Source: Methylotuvimicrobium alcaliphilum 20Z
GTDB taxonomy: Bacteria; Pseudomonadota; Gammaproteobacteria; Methylococcales; Methylomonadaceae
DNA: 64,000 nucleotides
Direction of reading: 5' to 3'
Assembly (NCBI RefSeq): GCF_000968535.2
Contig: NC_016112.1
Coordinates: forward strand, 1 to 64,000
In this document: in pieces, positions 27,718-36,232 of the stretch
How positions within the stretch are numbered: position 1 is the stretch's first letter
Layout: each line of letters opens with the position of its first letter
Position numbers and translations under genes: made by a program
The notes under the pieces: generated by a model
Told to the model about the DNA's origin: nothing
Seen by the model: only the letters and a program-made list of their open reading frames with translations
The model's database searches: none

Positions 27718-28506
27718 TTGAAAAAATTAAAATTACACGGCTTTAACAACTTAACAAAGTCGCTCAGCTTTAATATTTACGATGTTTGTTATACACCGGC
27801 CGATCAAAAACAGGCTTATATAGACTATATCGATGAGGCTTACAATGCCGACCGCCTCACACAAATATTAAAGGATGTCGCCGAAATTATCGGCGCCAAT
27901 ATTCTGAACATTGCGCATCAAGATTACGATCCGCAAGGTGCTAGTGTGACCATGTTAATTGCCGAGGGCATGGATACTGAAGTCGATGCCGAGCAACTCA
28001 ACAGCGAGTCGCCGGGACCGCTGCCTGAAACTGTGCTCGCCCATTTGGACAAAAGCCATATCACCGTTCATACATACCCGGAAAGCCATCCCGATACCGA
28101 GATCAGCACATTCCGTGCGGATATCGATGTATCGACTTGCGGTCAGATATCGCCGTTAAAAGCATTAAATTATCTGATCCATAGTTTTGAATCCGATATT
28201 GTGATCATGGATTATAAAATACGTGGTTTTACACGAGATGTATCGGGGCAAAAGCATTATATCGATCATAATATTACGTCGATTCAAAAATATATCTCGG
28301 AAGATACGAGCGAAAAATATCAAATGATCGACGTTAATGTCTATCAAGAACACCTTTTCCATACCAAAATGCTGTTGAAAGAAACCGAGTTGGAAAATTA
28401 TTTGTTCGAAAAAGAAAGCGCGTTTAGCGAAGAAGAAAAGAAAGCCATACAAGAACAACTACAACAGGAAATGGCGGAAATATTTTATGGTAGAAACTAT
28501 GCTTAA
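27718..28506 (+). CDS. speD: S-adenosylmethionine decarboxylase proenzyme
   Basis: SpeD decarboxylates S-adenosylmethionine to give the aminopropyl donor for spermidine. The 262-residue product aligns along its whole length with the E. coli enzyme, beginning with [19 protein letters not shown]. Self-cleavage at [13 protein letters not shown] should expose the pyruvoyl group from that Ser. The only start that keeps the conserved N terminus is a TTG at 27718, six bases after the yhfA stop; no ATG lies nearby. A GAGGTT ribosome site overlaps the yhfA end. No speE is in the window. Confidence 0.95.
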   Translation: MKKLKLHGFNNLTKSLSFNIYDVCYTPADQKQAYIDYIDEAYNADRLTQILKDVAEIIGANILNIAHQDYDPQGASVTMLIAEGMDTEVDAEQLNSESPGPLPETVLAHLDKSHITVHTYPESHPDTEISTFRADIDVSTCGQISPLKALNYLIHSFESDIVIMDYKIRGFTRDVSGQKHYIDHNITSIQKYISEDTSEKYQMIDVNVYQEHLFHTKMLLKETELENYLFEKESAFSEEEKKAIQEQLQQEMAEIFYGRNYA

Positions 28507-28510
28507 TTTT

Positions 28511-28548
28511 AGTTAGCAGTTAGCAGTTAGCAGTTAGCAGTTAGCAGT
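28511..28548. repeat. Tandem array of the 7-bp unit AGTTAGC
   Basis: About 5.4 perfect copies of AGTTAGC start five bases after the speD stop. The unit TTAGCAG differs by one base from TTAGCGG of the 22149-22244 array. Both arrays lie directly at a gene end. Confidence 0.9.
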
Positions 28549-28674
28549 GAATAGTGAATAAATTTTTGCGCGGATAGGTTGTATTTGAGCTATCCATTCT
28601 CTTATTGCTTTTGAGATTATGACCAGGGAAGGTCTCAATTCCCTGTTTTCCCATTTCGACAACTTTAGGAAAAA

Positions 28675-28823
28675 ACGCGTCATTCCCCGCCCGGGATTGG
28701 CGTAATCCAGTGCCAGGGATGGCCGTAGCTTCATATCCATGGACTAGAATATCGTCAATTCAGCCGAGATGACGAATAAAGCCGCATATACACCATAAAA
28801 TAAGCGCTAATTTGGCGCTTATG
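28675..28823. repeat. Two short dispersed repeats (families E and F)
   Basis: 28675-28724 is a diverged copy of the palindromic motif CATTCCGCCA..TGGCGGAATCCAGTGCCA, also at 33394, 39077 and 50447. 28769-28823 is a 55-bp unit starting ATGACGAATAAAGCC and ending GGCGCTTATG; an inverted relative of equal length lies at 33288-33342. The remaining bases up to 29260 are A/T-rich and show no recognisable element. Confidence 0.7.
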
Positions 28824-29260
28824 TCTTTTTCCCTTCTCTCTCCAATAAGATTTCGGCATCGATTGCCGAATTTTCCCTAAAAAATTTCCCAAATTTTGAA
28901 ACTTACCGCTTTGCCGTTTTAAGTCGAGCGTACTAATACCGTTGAGTGGACTGATTTTATATGAGGTTTGTCTGAACTGATCGGCTATTTTGTTTCTAGC
29001 ATGATTTAAAAATTAGTACTAATATTATTTTTTGTGAAAATGCGCGCAAAATCCCAATATTTATAATGAATATTTGTCGGTAATGTGTTTTGTCTTAACA
29101 TCGCTTTGTGGTTAGCCCGGTTTTCATAGTTCTCTGTAGGAACCCAAGCTGAACTTAATAGCCATGACTATTAGGTATGGCTAAAGATAATCTAAAGAAC
29201 CCTGAGAAGATCTGAATTTTATGTTCACGTTATATTGATAATTTTGATTCGGCTTAAACT

Positions 29261-31621
29261 ATGAAACCGTTTCCCTTATTAGCTTCAATGACAATCGTAG
29301 TGTTGGCCGCTTGTACGGCAGATTCCGCCGGGGTCAAGGAGCGCGCGGCGGATTTTGCGAAAGTGGAACAGATGCGCGATGCCGATAAACTTTATATCGT
29401 CGATTGTCTCCTGCCCGGGCAAATTAGAAGAATGGGCCGGATGATGACCTTTTTAACGGCCAAGATTCCGATCAAGACCACCGCGCTGGACTGCGAAATT
29501 CGGGGCGGCGATTATGTCGCATTCGATCGTTCGAATTATGCGACCGCTTTGAACTTATGGCTCCCTGCCGCTCAAGAGGGAGATGCCGAAGCTCAGGCCT
29601 ATGTCGGGGAAATTTTTCAAAAAGGGCTTGGAACGCAGCCGGATTATCAAAGCGCGGCGTTATGGTTTAAAAGGGCGGCCGAGCAGAGCAACAAGCGAGC
29701 GCAATTAAGTCTCGGTTATCTCTATGAAAAGGGGCTTGGTGTCGAGCAGGACTCCGCCGCTGCTATGGAATGGTACCAGAAAGCCTCGGGACTCGACGAT
29801 AAAGATCTTCCCTATGCGGCAACTCTACAGACCTCGCCGGATGAAGGCTTGTTGGAGGAAATCAAATGGCTCAAAGCCGAGCTCAACAACAGCCGCAATG
29901 AGGCAAGACGCTTATCGGGCGAACTCGCGAAAACGCAGCGCCAATTACAGGAAAGCCAACAAAAACTGCAACGCTACTTAGACGAGCGCAACAATACCCA
30001 GTCGAAATTAGATGCGGCTATCGGCCGAGGCGACAATGCGGCCATCGCCGATTTAAAAAGGAAATTGCAAGATGCGGAACGGGAATTATCGTCTTACGCG
30101 GCTCAGGTCGGCAATCTTGAAAAGCAGTATCGTCAAGAAGTCGACCAACTCAACAGTAAATTGCAGGAAACCGAAAACCGGGCCAATCAAATCTATAGCC
30201 AACTCAAAAGACAGAAGACCGAAGCCGGCGAAATCCAGCTTAAATTAGTTAACGCCGAGGCGCAATTAGCAAAAACCGAGCAAGAATTGTTGTCGGCCAA
30301 GAGTCCCGTGTCTGCCACTCCGACGGCCGGCGATACGCAGCAATTGGACACAATCGAACGAAAACACCAGGATGCCCTGAAGAAAATTCAAAAGGACTTA
30401 CAAGAAAAAGAAAACCGTGAACGGCTCATGGCCGATCAGATTGCAAGCCTCGAAGCCGAAAAGAAAAGATACGAACAAGAAATCCAACAATTACAGAAGT
30501 TTTCGGTAACCGTGGCAGCGGCGCAAAAACCCGTGATCGAAATTATCGATCCGCCTTTCGTCCGGGTGCGCGGAGTGCCGACCGTAACGTTGCGCTCTGC
30601 AGTCAAAGAACGGGAAATCATCGGTAAGGCTAGTTCGCCGGCGGGTATGTTGTCGGTATTGATCAACGATGTAAAAAGCCGTCTCGACGAACGGGGCCTT
30701 TTTAACAGCAGCATCGCCATTACTGCTCAGGAAACGCCGGTTAGAATTGTCGCGGTCGATAACAACGGCGCACGCGAAAGCCTCGAATTCAAAATGACCT
30801 TGGAAGGCCCGATAAGCGATAGTCAACGCGGTAAAGAAGACATTACCCGCTTGCAGACTGTCAGCCCATGGAAGGATTTGGATTTCGGCCATTATCATGC
30901 ACTAATCATCGGAAACAATCGTTATCAGAAAATTCCGTCTCTCGATACGCCGGTCAACGATGCGCGAGCGGTCGACCGGGTTCTTCGCGAAAAATACGGT
31001 TTCAAGACCAAGGTATTGATCGACGCAAACCGTTATCAAATTTTGTCGGCGATGAATGAAATGCGGGCCAAGCTGACCGAAAAAGATAATTTACTGATCT
31101 ACTATGCCGGCCATGGCGAGTTGGATCAAGTCAACATGCGCGGGCATTGGTTGCCGGTCGATGCCGAAGCCGACAATAACGCAAATTGGATTTCGACCAT
31201 TTCGATCACCGATATTTTAAATGCAATGTCCGCAAAACACGTTATGGTCGTTGCCGATTCTTGTTACTCCGGTGCGATGACTCGTTCTTCACTGGCGCGT
31301 TTAGATGTCGGCATGAGTCCCGAAAAGAAATCCGAATGGCTGAAAGCGATGCTCAAAGCCCGGTCCCGGACCGTAATGACTTCGGGCGGATTGAAACCGG
31401 TGATGGATGGCGGCGGAGGCGAGCATTCGGTATTCGCAGCCTCCTTCATCAAGGCATTGGATCGCAACGATTCTTTGCTCGAAGGCCAGGAATTGTACCG
31501 GAATGTATCGGCCAATATCGTAGCGATAGCAGCCCGTTACGGTATCGAGCAAGTTCCGCAATACGCGCCGGTTAATCATGCGGGGCATGAGTCAGGGGAG
31601 TTTTTCTTTGTGCCGAAATAG
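29261..31621 (+). CDS. Caspase-like (peptidase C14) lipoprotein with Sel1 repeats and coiled coil
   Basis: The 786-residue product begins with a lipoprotein signal (MTIVVLAAC, lipid site about Cys18). Two or three Sel1-type repeats follow at about 95-175 (GDAEAQAYVGEIFQKGLG, NKRAQLSLGYLYEKGLG). A long coiled coil spans about 195-420. After a beta domain (425-535), a caspase p20 fold (about 545-780) has catalytic His618 in YYAGHGE and Cys668 in VADSCYSG. Bacterial orthocaspases cleave after Arg/Lys or Asp; the specificity here is unknown. Membrane anchoring faces it to the periplasm or outer membrane. An autotransporter gene follows 197 bases downstream. Confidence 0.85.
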   Translation: MKPFPLLASMTIVVLAACTADSAGVKERAADFAKVEQMRDADKLYIVDCLLPGQIRRMGRMMTFLTAKIPIKTTALDCEIRGGDYVAFDRSNYATALNLWLPAAQEGDAEAQAYVGEIFQKGLGTQPDYQSAALWFKRAAEQSNKRAQLSLGYLYEKGLGVEQDSAAAMEWYQKASGLDDKDLPYAATLQTSPDEGLLEEIKWLKAELNNSRNEARRLSGELAKTQRQLQESQQKLQRYLDERNNTQSKLDAAIGRGDNAAIADLKRKLQDAERELSSYAAQVGNLEKQYRQEVDQLNSKLQETENRANQIYSQLKRQKTEAGEIQLKLVNAEAQLAKTEQELLSAKSPVSATPTAGDTQQLDTIERKHQDALKKIQKDLQEKENRERLMADQIASLEAEKKRYEQEIQQLQKFSVTVAAAQKPVIEIIDPPFVRVRGVPTVTLRSAVKEREIIGKASSPAGMLSVLINDVKSRLDERGLFNSSIAITAQETPVRIVAVDNNGARESLEFKMTLEGPISDSQRGKEDITRLQTVSPWKDLDFGHYHALIIGNNRYQKIPSLDTPVNDARAVDRVLREKYGFKTKVLIDANRYQILSAMNEMRAKLTEKDNLLIYYAGHGELDQVNMRGHWLPVDAEADNNANWISTISITDILNAMSAKHVMVVADSCYSGAMTRSSLARLDVGMSPEKKSEWLKAMLKARSRTVMTSGGLKPVMDGGGGEHSVFAASFIKALDRNDSLLEGQELYRNVSANIVAIAARYGIEQVPQYAPVNHAGHESGEFFFVPK

Positions 31622-31818
31622 TTTTTGATTTTTTAGTAATCAAGGATTAAAAGTAGGTGTATTGCTTAATCGAAACGAGCCTTGATGCATGGCATAAGCA
31701 TTAAATTTCCACTAAATAATAAAAAAATAACCTTAAATATAATAGTTAAGCCTCTGTTAAATAACATTAAAAATATAATAATTCAGGCTTTTTTAGCAAT
31801 TAAATCGTAGGGGGAGTA

Positions 31819-33141
31819 ATGAAAAAAAGTAAAAATCTAATACGAGACTCTAAAGGGTTGGCGTTATGTACGGCGCCTTTATTAGTTGGAATAATGAGTC
31901 ACGATACATATGCGACCGAAGATAATCGGGATTTTGTCAGGAACACAATTATTGCAATTTGCCCTCCGAATGATGGTCGTCTCGGAAGCGAATTGCAGGT
32001 TCGGTGTAATAACGTCGCACAAGTGGGTTTTCCCAGCGGAATCATGACACGAGTAACGTCCGAGCAAACCGCGGCACAAAAGTCGATGTCGCTGGAAATG
32101 AACAGCACTCAGTTCGGTTTTCTCAGTAACCGCATCAGTGCGATACGAAGTGGGAGGCAAGGCGGCGGTTTGAACATTAGCGGCCTGATGCTCGACAGTA
32201 ACGGCAATCCGGCGTCGTCCAACCAATTGGCCAATTGGGGAGATTATCAGAACAAAGGAGCAGCCGGCGGCGATAGCTATGAGCGGCTCGGAGTGTTCGT
32301 TAACGGCAATATCGGTTTTGGCGACCGTCGCACTACGGCGAACGAAGCCGGCTATAATCTCGATACGCATGGAGGAACCGTCGGTATGGACTACCGGTTT
32401 ACCGATAACTTCCTGATGGGTATGGCGTTTGGTTATAACAATGCGACGTCGAGATATAGGAATAATCTTGGCGAAATGGAGGCCGATAACTATACCGGCG
32501 CGGTATACGCCTCGTTTTATACCGAAGACGGTTTTTTCATCGACGGCATATTCAGCGGTAGCCACATCGATTACGCGACCAGAAGGCGCATTCAATATTC
32601 GGTTCCCGCTGAGACTATTAATACCAATGCTCTAGGCGATAACTCCGGCCGCGAGTTTAACGTGTCGATGAATACCGGTTATAATTTCAACGTCAGCGGT
32701 CTAACGATTACTCCACAAGTTCGTGTCGACTACACGAGCAGCCAAGTGGATGCGCTGAATGAACGGGGCGGTGCTGGTTGGGCGTTGCATGTCGACGAAC
32801 AGGATTTCGATTCAATGCAGACTGCAGCCGGTTTACAGCTCAATTATGCGATAAGCCTGCCTTGGGCCATAATCGTGCCGATGGCCAGAGCCGAATATAT
32901 TCACGAATTCAAAAACGATCAACGAAATATTCAAGCATTTTTTATCCAAGACTCGACGCAAACACGGTTCAATATCCGCACCGATAGACCGGACCGAGAC
33001 TACATTGTGATGAGTGCGGGAGTTTCCGCTCAGTTCATGCACGGTATTTCGGCATTCGTCAATTACGATACGGTACAAGCACATTCCTTCGTCAACAACC
33101 ATAACTTTTCGGGGGGAGTGAGAGTACAAGTTCCGTTTTAA
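31819..33141 (+). CDS. Autotransporter-domain outer-membrane protein
   Basis: The 440-residue product has a signal sequence (about 1-32, ending HDTYAT), a short Cys-containing passenger (IIAICPPNDGR..LQVRCNN), an Asn/Gly-rich linker and a C-terminal beta barrel of about 275 residues. The barrel has strands such as GGTVGMDYRFTDNFLMGMAFGYN and ends with the terminal Phe (VQVPF) needed for BAM insertion. The passenger is too short for a classical adhesin. A GGGGGAG ribosome site precedes the ATG. It could be displayed together with the caspase-like lipoprotein upstream; that is inference. Confidence 0.8.
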   Translation: MKKSKNLIRDSKGLALCTAPLLVGIMSHDTYATEDNRDFVRNTIIAICPPNDGRLGSELQVRCNNVAQVGFPSGIMTRVTSEQTAAQKSMSLEMNSTQFGFLSNRISAIRSGRQGGGLNISGLMLDSNGNPASSNQLANWGDYQNKGAAGGDSYERLGVFVNGNIGFGDRRTTANEAGYNLDTHGGTVGMDYRFTDNFLMGMAFGYNNATSRYRNNLGEMEADNYTGAVYASFYTEDGFFIDGIFSGSHIDYATRRRIQYSVPAETINTNALGDNSGREFNVSMNTGYNFNVSGLTITPQVRVDYTSSQVDALNERGGAGWALHVDEQDFDSMQTAAGLQLNYAISLPWAIIVPMARAEYIHEFKNDQRNIQAFFIQDSTQTRFNIRTDRPDRDYIVMSAGVSAQFMHGISAFVNYDTVQAHSFVNNHNFSGGVRVQVPF

Positions 33142-33255
33142 TCAGACAGAGAAGATCGAAGCCACGTCTTTCCCGCATTCCAATTCCACTCTGCTGCATA
33201 CGGGTTACGCGCTAGGCGACAATAAACGGTATCAAGGTCGCATTAGCTATATGCC

Positions 33256-33438
33256 CCCGTAGGGTACGCTATGCGTACCATGGTAACCATAAGCGCCAAC
33301 TTAGTGCCTATTCTATGGTGTGTTTATGGCTTTATTCGTCATATCGGTATGGGTTGTCGATACCCATGTTGCATGGAAGTGGTGCTACGCATTGCCATCC
33401 GAAGCCCTGGATTCCGCCAATCCCTGGCGGAATGACGC
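33256..33438. repeat. Cluster of short dispersed repeats
   Basis: Three units lie here: GGGTACGCTATGCGTACC (33262), which recurs near 43920; the inverted 55-bp family F unit (33288-33342), partner of 28769-28823; and a family E palindrome (33394-33438, TGGATTCCGCCA..TGGCGGAATGACG). They begin the 946-base gene-free stretch after the autotransporter gene. Confidence 0.7.
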
Positions 33439-33540
33439 GTTCCTTCCTTAAGTATGCCATGGTAACCCCGTCAATGCTAAGACAAGCCCTTATGGTTTGA
33501 TCTGGGTAAGGATTATTCGGTGCTTAACGGTATCAAGATT

Positions 33541-33748
33541 CCAGTTTGAGAAAGTTCGCCTTTTATTCAGGGGCGGAGTATGCCTGTCGAGGAACGCCTA
33601 AACCCATCTATGGGGGCTTGACGGCGGTTCGAATGCCAAGGATGGTGTGAATGCAGATTTTGCATGGAGCAAAAATCTACCCTGCCGCCGATATCCTCGC
33701 CAAATATACCCTCGCACCTTTTTTATCTTCAAAGTGGGAGTTGCTGTT
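33541..33748. repeat. Dispersed palindromic repeat, family C copy 2 (with nested module)
   Basis: The core GAGGAACGCCTAAACCCATC is followed by GGGGGCTTGACGGCGG, and then by one diverged copy of the nested module (ATGCCAAGGATGGTGTGAAT..GAGCAAAAATCT). The closing arm begins GCCGCCGATATCCTCG. The left end resembles CCAGTTTGAG and the right end GTGGGAGTTGCTG, as in the other C copies. Confidence 0.8.
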
Positions 33749-33864
33749 AACGGCATGAAGGTACGCGTAGCGAAGGAAAGTTGAATAATCGGGAAGTTTT
33801 TGTTACGAAATTCTTAGAGAGGTCGTAGGAAAAATTAAAGAATATCAATGCAAAATAAATGATT

Positions 33865-34084
33865 ATACCCTTTGCTGGTCAAATTTCGGCGCCTGGGTGT
33901 CCGTCAAAGGATCCAGCCCCTAAATTAGTAAGACTATTAACCATGACCGATGGGCTATGGAATTTAGGGGCTGGGTGAATACGTCCATGTAGGCTCTGTG
34001 ACAGCATCCCTGCTGTCAAAGCCTTTGCCGAACACCCCGGCGCCTCCATGCGTCAATGCCGAAATTTGAAGTGCGATGGGTATA
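33865..34084. repeat. Dispersed palindromic repeat, family B copy 2 (with nested hairpin)
   Basis: A complete family B element with TATACCC ends. At the core, between CAAAGGAT and GTGAATACGTCC, a 62-base hairpin has been inserted: arms CCAGCCCCTAAATT (33913-33926) and AATTTAGGGGCTGG (33961-33974) are perfect complements. The rest of the element is intact. The downstream gene at 34088 begins immediately after it. Confidence 0.85.
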
Positions 34085-34087
34085 AAT

Positions 34088-34456
34088 CTAAGGATACAGA
34101 ATAATATTCAACAGCTTGTTGGATTGATCGTACACCTGTAAATTTCGGTTGAACCATTCGCCGTAAATGTATTTTTTGTTGCCTTTGCCGTCGAATAAAT
34201 AGCCGGTGACGTCTCTAGCTCCGGTTTTTTTCACTATCAAAAAAACATACCGGTTATTCAAACTACCGTGCAACTCATGCCATTGATCTTTTTTAGTCTT
34301 GAGTTCCGGCTTAGTCATCGCTTTTGGTTTGATTGTCGGCGATTCCGATTCGTTGAATGTGATCCCCGCCAATTGATTGGTTTGTGCAGAACCGTTCGCG
34401 AGTATCAGGAGGGAACCGGCAAGAATGATCCAAGCGCCGCGCCATGTGAGTTTCAT
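34088..34456 (-). CDS. Small secreted protein, unknown function
   Basis: The 122-residue product has a clear signal peptide (about 1-24, WIILAGSLLILANGSAQ), a linker rich in Lys and Pro, and a beta-rich end (WHELHGSLNNRYVFLIVKKTGARDVTGYLFDGKGNKKYIYGEWFNRNLQVYD). I do not recognise the family. It is the last gene of the minus-strand cluster starting near 38906 and abuts the DUF2807 gene with no gap. Confidence 0.65.
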   Translation of the reverse strand: MKLTWRGAWIILAGSLLILANGSAQTNQLAGITFNESESPTIKPKAMTKPELKTKKDQWHELHGSLNNRYVFLIVKKTGARDVTGYLFDGKGNKKYIYGEWFNRNLQVYDQSNKLLNIILYP

Positions 34457-35230
34457 TTAATCTCCCGGTTGCAGATCGCCGCTGCCGATTATGCGTTTTT
34501 CGATGAGTGCCGGACGTCCGTAGTAAGTAATGTCGCCGCTACCGATCAGATAGGCTTTTAATGTTTCCCGTGCAGTAACTGTAATATCGCCGGAACCCGA
34601 TAATTTGATATCGGCCTGTTGACTGATCAGTTTTTGTGCATTGATATCGCCGGCGCCATTGACGGTCACGCTGAAACGGTCGATCTGTCCGTCGGCGATC
34701 ACATTGCCGCTTCCGTTGAGAGTCAGAGCCAACGACTCTTGCCTGAGAGCGGTTAGACGAATATCGCCGGCGCCATGCAGAGCAAGGGTGTCCAGACGGG
34801 GGCTCGTAATTTCGACAGTCAGCGGTAAATGTTGTTGATAACTTTTACGTCCGGCGATCGTTAATAGGCCGCCGCTAACCGATGTTTCGATAATAGGAAT
34901 CAAGTTTCGGTCGCCGATGATCTCGATACTTTGCGCCGGGCCGTTACGATAGTTAATATCGATCCCGGCGGCAACATGGATAGCCCGGAACGGACCGAGG
35001 TCGCGGCGTTCCTTGCCTAAAACTCCGGAGCCTTGTTCTATACGCGCATCGCTGCCGCCGTAAACGACACCGTCGATGATGATTTTGCCGGTCGTCGCTT
35101 GGCCTGCAATAGCATCGGTCGGTGAGGGTAATAAAACGGATAGGCTTAAGCTCAGACCGATAGTGAGAGATCGGCGGCCGGCCCGTTTTCCGGGCCGGAA
35201 ATCGGGTGTTTGTATTCCTTGCGTTGTCAT
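34457..35230 (-). CDS. DUF2807 (head GIN domain) secreted protein
   Basis: The 257-residue product has a basic N-terminal region and a hydrophobic signal (LTIGLSLSLSVLLPSPTDAIA). It then has the DUF2807 pattern FRAIHVAAGIDINYRNGPAQSIEI, followed by a right-handed beta-helix-like run of turns: GAGDI, GSGNV, GAGDI, GSGDI, GSGDI and GSGDL at regular intervals. The family is found in putative surface or auto-adhesin proteins. It is directly followed by the 34088 gene and belongs to the envelope cluster. Confidence 0.8.
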   Translation of the reverse strand: MTTQGIQTPDFRPGKRAGRRSLTIGLSLSLSVLLPSPTDAIAGQATTGKIIIDGVVYGGSDARIEQGSGVLGKERRDLGPFRAIHVAAGIDINYRNGPAQSIEIIGDRNLIPIIETSVSGGLLTIAGRKSYQQHLPLTVEITSPRLDTLALHGAGDIRLTALRQESLALTLNGSGNVIADGQIDRFSVTVNGAGDINAQKLISQQADIKLSGSGDITVTARETLKAYLIGSGDITYYGRPALIEKRIIGSGDLQPGD

Positions 35231-35272
35231 AGCGTGTTTCCTGATGACGAATCGTATAAAAAAGCCGCGTTG

Positions 35273-35863
35273 TTAATTCGCGCTATAAAACTGAACTCTG
35301 CGATTGACCGCATCGAAGGGGTCTCGGCCCGGCAGAGGTTTGGATTTTCCGAGCCCTTTAGTGGTCAGCCGGTTCGAGGAAACGCCGTAGTTACGCGCTA
35401 GATAATTTCTTACGGCTTGAGCTCTGCGTCTGGATAAATCCAGATTATAAGAGGCCGACCCGACCGCATCGGTATGGCCTTCGATGATCAAGCGCTTGTC
35501 GGCAAAATCGGACATCGTCATCATTTTTCCGACTTCTTCCAAGAATGGAAGCGATTCGGGCAAAATTTCATCCGAGTTATAGGCGAATTTAATCGGCAAA
35601 CCGATACTGGTTTTTTCCGCTTCGACACGTTCGGCGGTGGCGAAATCGTCGGCCCGCTCATTCTTTTTGGGTTGGAAATTGATAGAACGCATTTTCATGG
35701 TTCCCGGAGTGTCGTTCGTTTGTCCTCCGAACAGAACTTTGCCCATTTCCTCGGCGCTTGGCGGAGCATCGTACATGCGTACTTGTTCGGCTTGAGCATT
35801 AAGGGTGTATAAAGCCAGCAAAAGGGCACCGCTGGCGGCGGTGATAGAGTGATGTAGTTTCAT
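35273..35863 (-). CDS. OmpA-like peptidoglycan-binding protein
   Basis: The 196-residue product has a signal peptide (about 1-25, ending LNAQAEQ), a linker and a C-terminal OmpA domain: IKFAYNSDEILPESLPFLEEV, GHTDAVGSASYNLDLSRRRAQAVRNYL and NRRVQFY. The Asp and Arg of the DLSRRRA segment match peptidoglycan (diaminopimelate) binding. It lacks an outer-membrane barrel, so it is probably a periplasmic wall-anchoring protein. In a cluster with a CsgG-like lipoprotein it may hold an export complex to the wall. Confidence 0.88.
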   Translation of the reverse strand: MKLHHSITAASGALLLALYTLNAQAEQVRMYDAPPSAEEMGKVLFGGQTNDTPGTMKMRSINFQPKKNERADDFATAERVEAEKTSIGLPIKFAYNSDEILPESLPFLEEVGKMMTMSDFADKRLIIEGHTDAVGSASYNLDLSRRRAQAVRNYLARNYGVSSNRLTTKGLGKSKPLPGRDPFDAVNRRVQFYSAN

Positions 35864-35919
35864 GTTAGTAACCTCATAAATTTCAATAGTCTTAGTTTCA
35901 TCTCATTGAAACGGTTGGT

Positions 35920-36222
35920 TTATTTTTGTTCCCAACGGGTAACTTTGCCGTTTTTGTCGAAAAATACCACTTGCGTGGAATATTCCCAGGCTTCGCCCCA
36001 ATCTCCGGAAGTGGTGCCTGTACAGCTCCAGCAAGGCCTTCCCCAAGCCGCTTTGACTTGGTCTTGATCCATGCCTTTAACCAAATAGCCGGCTTTGATG
36101 ACTTCGACCATTTCCTTGTCCCACTCCGGATGTTCGGAAATCATTTCCTCGCGTCTGACCGGAGCATTTTCGCAGGCTTGTAAAATCAGGCCGGTAAGTA
36201 AGATTAATGTTAATTTTTTCAT
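35920..36222 (-). CDS. Small lipoprotein, SmpA/BamE-like pattern
   Basis: The 100-residue product has a lipoprotein signal (MKKLTLILLTGLILQAC). The mature part has the pattern VIKAGYLVKGMDQDQVKAAWGRP, then EYSTQVVFFDKNGKVTRWE, which resembles the SmpA/OmlA/BamE fold. Start 36222 is chosen because it places the signal peptide at the N terminus and has an AAGGTGAG ribosome site; an upstream start at 36246 would overlap the CsgG-like gene. It may help outer-membrane assembly in the cluster. Confidence 0.75.
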   Translation of the reverse strand: MKKLTLILLTGLILQACENAPVRREEMISEHPEWDKEMVEVIKAGYLVKGMDQDQVKAAWGRPCWSCTGTTSGDWGEAWEYSTQVVFFDKNGKVTRWEQK

Positions 36223-36232
36223 AATACTCACC

